A program made the translations under genes and the position numbers. The notes below the pieces were generated by a model, which saw only the letters and a list, made by a program, of their open reading frames with translations, made no database searches and had not been told where the DNA came from. This document shows, in pieces, positions 47,192-59,136 of a stretch of DNA of 64,000 nt. Every line of letters begins with the position of its first letter. Position 1 is the first letter of the stretch. The DNA comes from Thuidium tamariscinum (Eukaryota; Streptophyta; Bryopsida; Hypnales; Thuidiaceae), in contig OX344751.2 of assembly GCA_947034885.2 (NCBI GenBank), positions 11,780,001-11,844,000 of the forward strand, given 5' to 3'.

Positions 47192-48095
47192 TTAACCCCT
47201 AAATGCCCAAACCTTTCTAAGTGAGTTTTCACTACCAAAGAAAACAAAACATTGGCTTATAGTTATTTCTACTGAAGCAAATTATTTTTTTCCAAAATCT
47301 AACTATATATATGTTTAAAGAGCTCCTTCAATAGTATGAATACCAATTATAAATGTGAAATTGTATATGAATTGTGAGAATATAACAAGAGAATTGTACA
47401 TATTTTATTTTTAGTATATTGCCTTTTCCTCAATGCTTTAGGAATTTGCATATAAATTTATTTTGAGATTTGAAGTGACATGAGCAACTACAAAGAGTGT
47501 TAGCGCACTAAAATGCACTTCCAAAACACTTTATTTCACATGAAAAATATCAAATTCATTACACAATTTACTTTGCAATTGTTGACATGCTATTTTTTAT
47601 AAACAAAAATTGCAAGTAACTCCAAATCAATACTTGTGTGTTTTAATTTTCAATTGTGGAAATCATGGAAGCATTTTACTTTTTCCATTAAGACCATTTT
47701 CTAAGCAAATGGATAAGTATAATTTTTTAGATCTCAAATCAAGTAAAATTGGCAAGCATTGCATAAATTTGGGAAATGAAATAAAATTTTCAAGCTTTAC
47801 CAATTGCTATTGGTACATTTATGCCTTTGAAGACTTCTCAACAATCAATTATGTACTTCTTTTTTAGTGAAAAATGAAAGTTTTAAATAATTTACCTTCA
47901 AAATTCAAAGAAATTTAACTACCCATATGGAATGACCTTGAAATTTTATATCAATTATATATAGTGAATTGGGTAGTTAGAGGTTAACAAAGAATTATAT
48001 ATGTATTTTTTTTAAATTCTAATTCTTGGTCCTTCATTTCACGCACTTTATAATTAATTCTATTGGAAGGAACTTATGAAAAACAATGTAATTGG
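47192..48095. mobile_element. TTAA-family element, subfamily copy P10
   Basis: Starts TTAACCCCTAAATGCCCAA. The first ~370 bases match 49702-50070 (TAGTATATTGCCTTTTCC, AAAGAGTGTTAGC(G/A)CACTAAAA). The right end is not clear; it abuts the next TTAACCCC start at 48096. Confidence 0.5.
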
Positions 48096-48850
48096 TTAAC
48101 CCCTAAAGGACCATTTGTTTCTTTGGAGAACAATTTGGGTGTCAAACAAGTACCTTCAATTTAACTTAATTTTTGTTATAATCTTTTTAAATTTATTTTG
48201 AAGATAGGAAAATTGATTATCCTTCTAGGAAAATTATTATTTTTTCAATTGATGCCCACAACAAAAGATGTGCTCAAAATTGGGAGACTAGGCAACAAAA
48301 AAATAAAAATATTGAAATTTTTTCTTAATCTTTTCTCCTAGAGATTAAATTTTTTTTAATATATATTTAAGTTTGTTTGTCAAAACAATATTACCATTGG
48401 AATTATTGTATTTTAATTCCATCTCAAAGATATTAACAATTTAGAATTTTCTTCCATTTCATAGCTACTTCTACTTAACAATTTTTAATGAATGAAAAGT
48501 TAGTTAGTTTTTTCTATATTTTTTTTCTAGACTCTCAACCCAATGCCCACCATAGAAATTTAAACCTCAAACTTTTTAGTGCAAAAAAATATAAGCTAAG
48601 AAGCTTCAAAGTCAAATAATCTAATCCCACAATTTGGAAAAAAACAAACTTGTTTTTTTGTCTTAAAATGTAGATATCTTGCAATTTATAGGGTCAATGT
48701 TTTGAAATTTATTGTACACATTCTTGTACTATCCATGTGTAAGATCCTACTGTTATATGTCCAAAAATAATAATTTTCAATGCTTTTTTACTCTTGCCAT
48801 AAAAATGTTAGCTTTGAGTGTATTTTTTTTTGGCAGAAAAGGTCTTAAAT
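48096..48850. mobile_element. TTAA-family element, decayed copy P3
   Basis: Starts TTAACCCCTAAAGGACCATT and follows the P1/P2 interior (CAATTGATGCCC, AACAATTTTTAATGAATGAA). The right end has decayed to GAAAAGGTCTTAAATAG. Confidence 0.55.
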
Positions 48851-49701
48851 AGTGCTTCATGGTCTAATACCCTCGACTAAATTTTTGAAATCGCTCCATC
48901 CCATTAAAAACAATACATGACAAAAATAAGTGGTTGATGTATTATAGATAGGCACAAGGTTGCGAACCCCTTTCTAATCAAACACCCTACCACCTACATC
49001 TACACATTTCATGAGTCTCGATATGTTGTTCACTTTCTAAATGTAGGAAGTGCCAAAAATTGGTCCATTATAATGCATTACAAACCATTGATTCCCTCTT
49101 AATTTCTTGAACAACCCATGGTCAAAATTAGACATATCTATGTATCAGAATAGGTTTTATAGAGTCTTGACAAAAAAAATTCACAATAATTGTTCTTGGG
49201 TGAAAAAATTTCAAAGATTTCAAATTTGTTTTTCCATACAATTTTCCTCCCCCACCAATTGTATCTAAGAGCTATACTAATTTCCTTTAAGTGGTTGGAA
49301 ATGGATGGTAAGAACATCTCCTATAGTCTTGTAAAGATCCCAATCCTTCTAATCAATATGTATTAGCCTCTACCTTCACATACGTGCATCCAAATCTGAA
49401 CTCTGCAAAATCTAGTTGTCCTCAAATCAAAATTAAATATGTGTTCTTCAAATGCATTAGTGAATCAATGTTAAGCATATGGAGGGACACATTCACCAAA
49501 GTTTAGGGATATAATTGGGTGAATCTAAGGACAAAGAATGGGAACATGTATAGGAATGGGTGTTTCTACTTTAGTCCCTCTACAAGCTATATTTTCTTTT
49601 AGGATTAGCAAATAATTGTAATAAATGATAGCTTAATTTTTGCTATTGCAAGTGACTTATGATTAATTAGAAGGGCTATACAAGATGCTCTAAGCTTCTA
49701 C
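48851..49701. other. AT-rich intergenic DNA
   Basis: Part of a dispersed repeat shared with 45300-45680; no gene recognised. Confidence 0.35.
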
Positions 49702-50805
49702 TTAACCCTAAATGCCCAAGCCTTTTCAAGTGTGTTTTGACTATGAAAACAACGAATGAGCTTGTAGTCATCCCTAGTGAAACAAATTGATTTTTTTCCA
49801 AAATCTAAGAGTATAGATGTTTAAAGAGCTTGTTTATTAATAAGTACATGAATTTTGAGTACAAAATTGCATAAGAGTTGTGAGATTATAACAAGAAAAG
49901 AGTACATTTTCTATATTTAGTATATTGCCTTTTCCCACAATGTTTCTCAAATTTGCATATAAATTGTTTTGGACATTGGAGGTGACATAAACAACTGCAA
50001 AGAGTGTTAGCACACTAAAATACATTTCTAAAAAACTTAATTTCACATGAAAAGCTATTAAATTATACCATGAGTGGAAAGACTGGTGATTGCTTCATGC
50101 ATAAGAGGATTTTCAGCTACTATACAAGACTACGAGTTCCCAAACGCTGGGAACGCTGGGAACACGATGCTGATGTGGTCGACTGCCACGTCAGAAAATA
50201 ATAATTTTTTTATTAATTTTAATTAAATATTATTTTTTTTTTTTCAAATTTTTTTTTTTTTTTTTTTTTTAAAATCATTTTTTTTCTCTTTAAGACATTC
50301 TGAAGTTTATTGAATTTTTTTTTTTTTTTTTTTTTCAAAATTCAAAAATTCAGACCAGCAGGGGGCTGGTCTGCAGCAGTGGGAACAATTTCGGGGAACA
50401 CCCCTGAAACGGTCTTCTGGGGGCCCAGAAATCCTCTTATGATGGTATGATTTTATTTTTTATTTTTTATTATTTATTATTTTATTATTATTTATTTACA
50501 CAAGTGAAAGGAAATTTCATTGCAAAGATGATGGCATGATTTTCATGGCTGATTGATTTGTCAGTTGCTAAGATAGCAAATCTCACTAACTTACTGACCC
50601 CAGTCACATGTTTACTCATGGTCGCTGGAGTGTGATCAGTCTTTCTGTATGGACAACTGACTGACACCTGTGCACATCCCCTCATCCACTAAAGTGATCA
50701 GACTTGGTAAGGTAGGTCGGTTGAATCTAAAACACGTGATATTATTCATTTGTGCCAAAAAAACCCAAAAAAACATGTGATATTAATAGGCCTATTATTT
50801 AACAC
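49702..50805. mobile_element. TTAA-family element P11, broken by a family A MITE
   Basis: Starts TTAACCCTAAATGCCCAAG, parallel to P10 for ~370 bases. The insertion at 50100-50441 interrupts the similarity. After it the sequence is T/A-rich and then mixed (50488-50690), without a recognised end. Confidence 0.45.
50100..50441. mobile_element. MITE, family A copy 3
   Basis: Ends CATAAGAGGATTTTCAGC and, reverse-complemented, CATAAGAGGATTTCTGGGC. Inside are a CAACGCTGGGAA repeat, GTGGTCGACTGCCACGTCAG and CAGACCAGCAGGGGGCTGGT, around long T runs. GC-rich arms on a T-rich core are typical of this family. Confidence 0.7.
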
Positions 50806-51354
50806 TTAACCCTTTAGGGCCTAGCATGCCAATTTTGGTTCTTTTAAATTGAATTTTGGAAATTCGAACACTCTCTTGGCCTTAGTTCCTCTTGGGGTAT
50901 GAATAAGATGTGAGAGCATGGGTATTCCGCTTCCAATGAGCCATTGGCAATCAAATTTGGAGCAATGATGATTTGTCTATTGCAATTTGAAGTTGGGAAT
51001 TTTAGAGTTTCAAAATGCATTGTGGAACATGTTTCTCTATTGAATTTATATGTGTATAAATAAAGAGAGCATGCCAACTTTACTAAAGTGTTCAATATAA
51101 TGAATTCTATTTTCAATAAAAATTTCATGGAAAATTGAGCTTTTTTGTAATTACTATGATTTTTCAAAGGCATAAAATTTAAGAAATCATATAAATTTCA
51201 TTATTTTTCCAAAAATAAACTAAAAATCAAAATAGATAGAAGATATGAATTTTTATTTGTAGAAAAATAATAATTTAAATTAAAATATAAAATTTCAATA
51301 TGAAAATTTGATTCTAGAAGAATTCAAGAGGCTCCTTAGGTCCTAAAGGGTTAA
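50806..51354. mobile_element. Non-autonomous TTAA element, copy P7
   Basis: Starts TTAACCCTTTAGGGCCTAG and ends TAGGTCCTAAAGGGTTAA, so the termini are themselves palindromic. 549 bases. The minus frame at 50844-51173 is AT-rich and unlike any transposase I know. Confidence 0.6.
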
Positions 51355-52013
51355 CTCCTAAGCATCCACACTCCCCTCCAGAATTGATGATTGCAGAAAA
51401 ATCATCATAAAGTACTATCTGGAAGAATATTTTGGAAGAATATTTTGGAATTGAGATGTAACTCAAAGTTGTTACAACTGTAGAGTTTGAGTTTCGGATT
51501 TTATCGAGAAAGTTAGATGCACCAATGCTATCATCATTATTTTCTATAAATTTGGAAGGGAAAAAATTCAAAATCTCTTTTAAATTTAATTACAAGCAAA
51601 TATTATCATTTTTTGAGTAAATTTTGTTAGATGGAATGGATTTGAAATGAGATTATCTTGACATAGTGATTTTTTGGAATTTTTGTGTTATTTGATTCTA
51701 CAACCTCATTTCTGCAATTTCAAATTTGGATTAGAATCAATGCAAGTCAACCATTTGACAAACTTCAACATTTGTAATTTAAAAAATAATAATACTCTGA
51801 CTAGTAGCATCAAATTCAACCTTTGGATAGGACAACTTCATAAAGTATCTCTAAAAATTAGGATAACTTTCAACCATATTGTAATGAGAAAGAAATTTGA
51901 ACTTCAATTTGCACATTGTCCAGAAAATGGATGTCAATGTATTCCAGGGTTAAGATTGATATGGACTAGATAATCATCTTGATTTGTGAAGTTCGAGAGT
52001 ATTATGGGACATA

Positions 52014-53300
52014 TTAACCCCTAAAGGCCTAGGACCTCTTAGGAGTTAAGAATATCAATGCTTTTGAAGTGTTATAGACTTACATGCAATTAAGGTATGA
52101 AAATCTCAATTGTATAATCTTATAGTGTATGTATTGTAGATGATGTGAATTAAATTTGGAGGCATTTGGCTGTATAGATTGAGATTGTAAAGTACCAGTT
52201 TTGAAAAAAGATGTTGAAATTTTAATGAAAACACATTTGAAGGTCAAAATGGATTTCTAACCCCAATTGACTGATTGCATTAGGAGGGATTTGAGGGCTC
52301 CTAAGGGTTGTTTCACGGGCAATTTCCTAAAAATTGTCGGGGAACTGCTGGTTGTTGTCAGCTGGAAATTAAGCAACAAATAAAAACAAAAAATCAAAAA
52401 TTGAAGGTCCTGAAATATGAAAATAAGTCCGAATTTTTTTTTCAAAAAAATTAATAATTATGACATGGCAGTTGCTCGACCACGTCAGATTCCTACAAAA
52501 TTGCATTCCTGCGCCCGATTCTATGTTTTCAGGTTGTGAAAACTCACAGTCTCTAAGAGGCCTCAAATCCCTCCTAATGAAAAAACTTTGAACTATAAAG
52601 TGCTTCAAAATTATCATACAATCACATTGGTGAAAGAAAGTATCATTCAATTGACTTGTTGTGCTTGCAAATTAACTTTGATATGTCAAAAATAATTGCA
52701 AAAAATACATCTAGGGCCAAACCTCGTTCTACCAAATGCTTCTCAATCACTCATAACTTATTAAATTGATATGAAAATTTTAGCCATACAAACTAGACAA
52801 GTATGCACAATTTTTCCAAATTTTTTTAAACTAGAAATGGATATTGTATGAAGTAGAAATAAACTCTTAAAGTTCATTGCCATCCCAAAATGTTTGGTTT
52901 TTGAACTTTGAATTTCTTCCAAACATTCCAAACAACCTGGATTGCGATGAAAATTTAATAAAAATCACTCGACTTTCAGAGGGACATTAACCAATTTTTT
53001 AAAATTGAAAACAAACATTGTATGAAGGAGATACAAGCCCCTAAAGTCATGCCTAAAGTTGTTTCCATCAATTGTAGTTTGGTGAACAAAAATTGAATTT
53101 GTGAACTTTGACTGGCTTCCAAAAAAACATTACATCTTCGATTGATTTGAAAATTTTACTATACAAATTAGAAGAGAGAACACATTTCACAACAAGTTTT
53201 ATTGAATTTAGACATTGGATGCAAAAGCTATAGCATTTTGAATTGGACTTCTAACCTATGGGGACAATTTTGGTCCCTTGGGGTGTTTTGGGTGTAATGC
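52014..53300. mobile_element. TTAA-family element P8 with a nested MITE
   Basis: Starts TTAACCCCTAAAGGCC. Interior matches P9 over hundreds of bases (TGCTTTTGAAGTGTTAT, GTATGAAG(A/G)AG, GAAGGAGATACAAGCC). The MITE at 52278-52579 splits it. The right end near CTTGGGGTGTTTTGG lacks a clear TTAA. Confidence 0.5.
52278..52579. mobile_element. MITE, family A copy 4
   Basis: Ends CATTAGGAGGGATTTGAGG, with the right end reverse-complemented reading CATTAGGAGGGATTTGAGG, perfect over 19 bases. Inside is ATGACATGGCAGTTGCTCGA, then CCACGTCAG, the family centre. Absent from the corresponding place in P9. Confidence 0.8.
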
Positions 53301-54219
53301 CAAGTCTATTAGTTCATTACTAAGGCTTTTTTATTTGGCAAAACTATGCCATATTTCCTACAAATTTGACCACTATTCATTTGTCCCTCTAAAAATCGGG
53401 TTGTTTAATGAAGCCAATAGAAAGGACACTAGTCAAAAATAAAACCCTATTCATTACAAACATTCATAAACTTTATTTTTCACAAATCTAAAGGTGTAGA
53501 AAAAAGAAGTTGCATTCTGGGTTATAATGCTCTTTTGACTATCTAATAGAATAGTGACAAATTTGCCTTGATAGCCAGATTTAGAATTATAATGGTCCAT
53601 TAGGATTCAAGTGAACATCAACTTGATTGAGATGTTATCCTCACTAAGCTTTTCATGAAGTTATTTAGGTTGCACTCTTGTGTAGTTTAGAGCGAGTTGG
53701 TGGTTTGATTATAGTCCTAATCGTTTCTCTTCCTCCAAGGCTTTATTGTTAGTTTTTTTGTTGTTTATCATGGTCTTTCTTGGAATAAACTCCAAGTTTC
53801 AAAAATAGATTTACTTTCAATTAAAAAAATTGCCATAAATAATTGGTAATTTGATTAGTTTTCGTTTAGAGACCATAGAGATAGATGTGGTACAATACAT
53901 ACAAACTTTATAACATTTTTAATTGATTTTGGATGTCTCTTTTGGTCCACTAGAAAATGGGAGCCTCTAGCATTTCAAATTCTTAGTCGATTATTTGTCT
54001 CCAATTTTGCCTTCATGCAATTCATTTCTTTCTCTCTTTTCCTTGCCAACTAATGATCATTTATAGATAAAATTGAATTCACTTCCAAAGATTCCAAGAG
54101 AGAATACCCTAATGGCAACTTTAAAGGGGAATGGTTTAGGCTTGTCAATAATGTCATGCTTAATATTTACAGGACTAGACAAATGAATATTAAAAGAACA
54201 TTCATATAAATTCATACCT
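53301..54219. other. AT-rich intergenic DNA
   Basis: Nothing recognised. Confidence 0.35.
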
Positions 54220-55004
54220 TTAATCCCTAAGGGTCCAAGGCCTTTTGGATTTAAAAACATCATTGCTTTTGAAGTGTTATGGATTTGAATATCACTAAAG
54301 TACGAAAATCTCAATTGTGCAAAACTAGCATACAAATATAGTAATGAAAAAATATCACTCAATTGACTCATTGTGTCAATAGAATGGCTACAAAATGTCA
54401 CAAATTAGGAAGAAAAATTGCAAAGAACACAACTAAGGTTGAACCCTCCTCCCACTAAAATTCTTCTTAGTCACTTATAGATTCTTGGATTGGTAAGAAA
54501 TTAAAATACACAAACTGCATGAAGCTTAGTATACACAACTTTTTTGAAAATCTTTATTGGAAATAAACATTGTATGAAGAAGAAACATGCTCCCAAAGTT
54601 CATTATAATCTAAAAATGTTTGGATTTTGAACTTCAAATTACTCCCAAACATTCAAAACAACATGGATTGACAAAACAAATCTCATTACAATAATTAGAC
54701 TTCAAGAGGAATATAATCCAACAAATTTGATTGAAAATGAACATTATATGAAGGAGATACAAGCCTGTGAAGTTGCATCCATCAAAATGTAGTTTGGTGA
54801 ACTCAAATTGCTCCTGTGAACTTCAAATGTCTTCCAAAGAATCAATACATTCTCAAAATTTTACTATAGAAACTTGAAAAGAGAGCACAAATTTTCCAAC
54901 ATGTTTTAATTGAGTTTGAACATTGTATGCAAAAGTTACAATAATTTGAATAAATCTTGTAGACGGTGTGATGACACTATTGAATCCTTGGGCTTAAGAG
55001 TTAA
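54220..55004. mobile_element. TTAA-family element, copy P9
   Basis: Starts TTAATCCCTAAGGGTCCAAG and ends CTTGGGCTTAAGAGTTAA. Uninterrupted relative of P8; non-coding. Confidence 0.55.
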
Positions 55005-55526
55005 TTCCTAAATACAAAACTGAAAATTTGTACAATTATCCAATCACTATGTGACCTATTATACAGAAGAAATTTGGATGACATTGCTAGATTGTGGATG
55101 AAAATAAAATTATGGATATGTGATATCAATGTGCATATGTGATATATACAAATGTGATGTGTACAAATGTGATATTTTCTATGCAATACGTGAATGAATG
55201 TTACAATTTGGAGCACCACTACAACACTTTCTGTAGCCACTTTGGCACTTCATTTTTTTTTTAAAACCCTGATTTCTACACACTAATAAGTTTGTATTCC
55301 AGTTCCTACTTGTAAAATAAGTTGGCTCTATGATTTTGTCTGCCAGAGGCTGTCAAATCCACTCATCCTGAAGCCTCTGGGAGACAAAACAGAGAACACG
55401 GGTAAAGCTCGGACAGGCCTGGCCTCCTCTGGCAGCTTATTCTTCTATCAATGGTCAATTCATGACTCCATCAAACAAGTGCAATCACCAAGCAATCAGT
55501 TCGTGTATGCTTTCAGTTATGTTCAG
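55005..55526. other. Intergenic DNA
   Basis: Includes a run of GATATGTGATATnAATGTG-type short repeats (55112-55170) and a mixed-composition stretch at 55320-55460. No gene recognised. Confidence 0.35.
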
Positions 55527-55833
55527 TAAGGTAGTATGCTCTAAAAGCGGCCATTTAAGAGCTGATTGCCTTTTCAGGGAAGCTAAACTCCTTGAATCAA
55601 TTTTCAGTAAATTTTCATAGGAAGGAAAATAGAATTGGCATCTAACCCAAGTTGTTTCATCTTTTTTGGACCTGTGTGGAGTTAGTTATGAATTTTTAAA
55701 GTTCAAACGCAGTGGTCACTAAAAGCGACCACGTGCTGAAATATGCACCACTAGTACATTGCAAAAACCAAAATGTACCTTTGTGGCATGATCGCATTTA
55801 GAACAGTGTTTGGTTTTAGAGCATACTACCTTA
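55527..55833. mobile_element. MITE, family C/L
   Basis: Perfect 20-base inverted ends TAAGGTAGTATGCTCTAAAA. Flanking TA on both sides suggests a TA target duplication, as in the family C element at 43916, whose termini also begin AGGTAG. Inside, a GTGGTCACTAAAAGCGACCAC palindrome is shared with 39740. Confidence 0.8.
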
Positions 55834-57700
55834 AATAACTTAAATGTGTCTTGTAACAAAAATAGTGTGTTCTTGGTCTTGCTTGCTCTATATGTAGTAA
55901 AGGCACCTCCAAAATTTCCACTTTCTTCTACTATGCTTGCTTAGACTAGTAAAACTTTTCATTCTTTCTTGTTGGCAAGTGAAAGGAGGTTCCAATGCAC
56001 CAAAGAACGCAGCATTTGGATACCACATGCAAAAGTTAGGAGGGGCCAAAGTTTTTTTGGCTTGAAGTTCTGAAATGGTTTCTTCCATATACATTAGGTA
56101 CACATTGATTTTGGAGATGTCCCTAGTAAAAATGGTGTTTTGGGATTAGCACTGCATTTTGGGATACTGACTTTACACATTGTTATTCAATACCTATTAT
56201 TTTGTATTGGTGTTGGAGGTTTGGTCCAAGGAACTTATGTGTATACATGCACACTTTAATACACTCTACTTGACCAACTAAGATTTCCTTTCAACTTTCA
56301 ATTTGTATTTGTTGTCTTTTTGTCTTATAAAGAATGATACATATAGTATAATTTTTATTTGGGTAAGCCTAATTTATTGTTTGTGGTCCAACAAACAATT
56401 CAATGGGAGATGTTTAGTAGCTTCCATAATCAATGATTATTTCTAATATGGTCAATCAAATGCATGATAACAGTGCTTGTTTTGGAAACAAATAAATAAG
56501 AGAAAGACTAATTAGGTCAAGTTTAAATTGAGGACCAAAAGTAGTGACTTAGAAGTAAAGAAAGAAATGGGGTTGGGATTTAACTATATAAGAGGCATGA
56601 AACAAAAAAAAATTACTTTCAACCTATTTTGTTTGGGTTTAGGGATTAATGATGTTTCCACACTAGCCTCAACTAATTGCCACACTACTTAGAATGACCA
56701 ATATAAAGATATGAACATTTGAAATTTTGATAAAAATAAACTTGAAAATTTATAATAAAGCATGGTATTTTTCTCCAGATTGGTATCATTTTTGTGGCTC
56801 TTGTAGCACACTAGAAGTTACTTCCTAATCTAAAAGGGATCCTAATTGAATCAACATGCATCAAGTACATTTGTTCAAGACTCCACTTTATACTTGATCT
56901 AGACCAATGTATTTGGACTATTTAAGAAAGATTATACTTGTTAGTGTTATTGCTATTGTTATTTCTACTAGTAGGCCTTGAATCGATGCCACAATCAAAA
57001 CTAAAATAAAAGATATTTTCTAATTTTTTAATTCATTAAAACTTTGAAATTCAATAAGTTTCTTGATGTAAGTCAGAATGCCACAACACCAAGCCCATGC
57101 ACCCCTCCTCACTGAGAGCTTTCCAATGGTACCAAGCACACAACCGGGGGATACACGGTCTGGGAGATCTTAACGTGATAAACAAAACAAACAAAACAAA
57201 ACAAACTACCTTCCTTAAGGTATAGATTGTTGTTACTACAATTTTTTTTCCTCAAAAAAGAAAGGGACTTTTTTACTTTGTCCCATATGAGATAGAGATG
57301 TAAGGGAAAAGAATAGAGATGTAAGGGCATCAAACCTCACTCACACCATAAAAAGCTACTAGTAATTTTATTGCAAGGTTTGTTGTTGATGCCATATCTC
57401 TAAAAATGACATTTTTGTACAAGTGCATTTTACTCATCCATTGTCTAATATTCTCCAACACATCTATTTCAAGTGATCTTTTCATGCGTTTCTAACAAAG
57501 ACACCCTTAAGTTTTAGTTTTAAACAAATAGAAAGATCAATCTTGTAGGCATTGGTGGAAATACCTACATTTGTAGCAAATTAAACCTTAGCATAAGTAA
57601 TCCCCACATTTGTCTCTTGTTGTTCATTTATTGAACAATGAATGAAGTATCTTCAATGCTTGAGCTTTCCCAGTAACACTCTGATCATCCAAGAACTTTT
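55834..57700. other. AT-rich intergenic DNA
   Basis: No gene recognised. A less AT-rich patch at 57075-57170 and a (AAAAC)n run at 57180-57205 are the only distinct features. Confidence 0.35.
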
Positions 57701-57913
57701 TTGGGCTCAAAAAGGTTTCCAAAAGAAATTCACGAGTAAGTGTTCACGAGTAAGTGTTTGGATTGCCGTAGGTACATATACCCAAAGACATACCGAGTAA
57801 CCACTCAGTGAGCACTTTGCAAGATTTAAACTTGTATTTACTGTTTCAGAAAATAGGGAAAGGTCATATGACAAGTTCAAAAAGCTAACGGAATCACAGA
57901 TCGAATTACAGTA

Positions 57914-58626
57914 CCTGAAATTACTACTGCTGTCATTCTGGTATTCGATCGCTGTCCTTGTCCCTGAGAGAATTGTGTTGCTTCCCATCCTGGGAATATG
58001 AAGGAATAATTCCATTTTCAATAGAAAATAAAGAAGGAAATAGTGCATGCTTGGGACTAAGAGCTTCCAAGAAACTCCTTGAAATATGATGAACAGAGAG
58101 CGAAAAGACACATCTGTGTACAGTACAATGCATTTTAATGGCCATAACCAATTGCACGAATGGCTGTGACTAGTTTAAATCGCAACATGATCACTCGCCA
58201 CACAATTTAAATGCGAATCCTGCAACCAAAAAACCTCAAAAGGTGAGAGAACTCTATCTCGAAAGAATGAAATGAAATCGCTTTCAATAACATGCTACTA
58301 GTATACGACTAATGATACCATAGCGAAAATCAAACATGACATGTAACTCGCCGTTCCCAACTGGGTGACACCTTGTCGATATTCCAACTACAAGCCTCCT
58401 AAAGCAGTGGAAGTATCCTGTGCAGACGAGTCCAGGGAGAACCTTAAAAAGTGGTGACAATCAGTGCTATGCTTCTGAAACTCAAATTGTAGTTCAGAAT
58501 ATACTCGCCTGTGCTCCCTTGCAGCACCTGGGGTGAATGATTTTTTAAAGAAGCGATCGGCAGGCACTGTCTTCTCCTCTGGGTCATTCCAGCATTGACA
58601 TATGGAAACGGTCGCACTGGGGAAAT
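57914..58626 (-). other. Unrecognised coding-like exons
   Basis: Minus 58626-58388 follows a TTGACAG acceptor and encodes a protein-like stretch (ICQCWNDPEEKTVPADRFFK, REHRRVYSELQFEFQK, CHHFLRFSLDSS) ending GGL and TAG. It reads like a C-terminal exon. Further on, 57990-57914 lies between a TTCCCAG acceptor and an AG|GTACTG donor and encodes MGSNTILSGTRTAIEYQ. I cannot name the family or show they belong together. Proximity to the SF3A3 remnant suggests remains of an old gene region. Confidence 0.35.
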
Positions 58627-59136
58627 CTGTCAATAACTCAGATGACCGTTTGTCGTTGCAAATCAGAGAAAGCTTTTATATTGTAGACAGTGCCCCTAAC
58701 ATCTTCACACTCTTCCTCAAAGTCAAGACGCCATATGTTGACTCATTGTCTCTTGTATCTTCTCCCACAGTTTTTGCATCCTGGCCCCACAAAATGTGAA
58801 CAAAGTCTTGAAAGAAGTACTCGAATCCATGCACTGAAAGTTGCAGTCATTGGCATAAGAATCATAGGCAAGCAATTAAAGCTGTTAACAAAACTAGCAG
58901 AGCAAACATCAAGACTCCTGAAAGACTTTGAAATACTTGCAAGACTAAGTCTAACTGCAAGAAACTTCGAAGTACAGTACAAGTTTCAATCAAGAGCATG
59001 AAGCACATAGAATAGCATTACAGAACTACAATTAGTATAACTGAGAAAAGGACTCTTGATAAGACTGAATGTGAAGAGATATCTTAGGAGACTGCACAGA
59101 TATTACTTCAGTACAGGATCTAGGCACAGGGATTAC

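Noticed and set aside
27965-55004. LTR retrotransposon or virus-derived remains
   Set aside because: I looked for reverse transcriptase, integrase, protease or capsid-like frames and long direct terminal repeats and saw none; the repeats are inverted-ended DNA elements.
57109-57333. 74-codon minus-strand frame
   Set aside because: No domain or splice support; it spans a simple AAAAC repeat.
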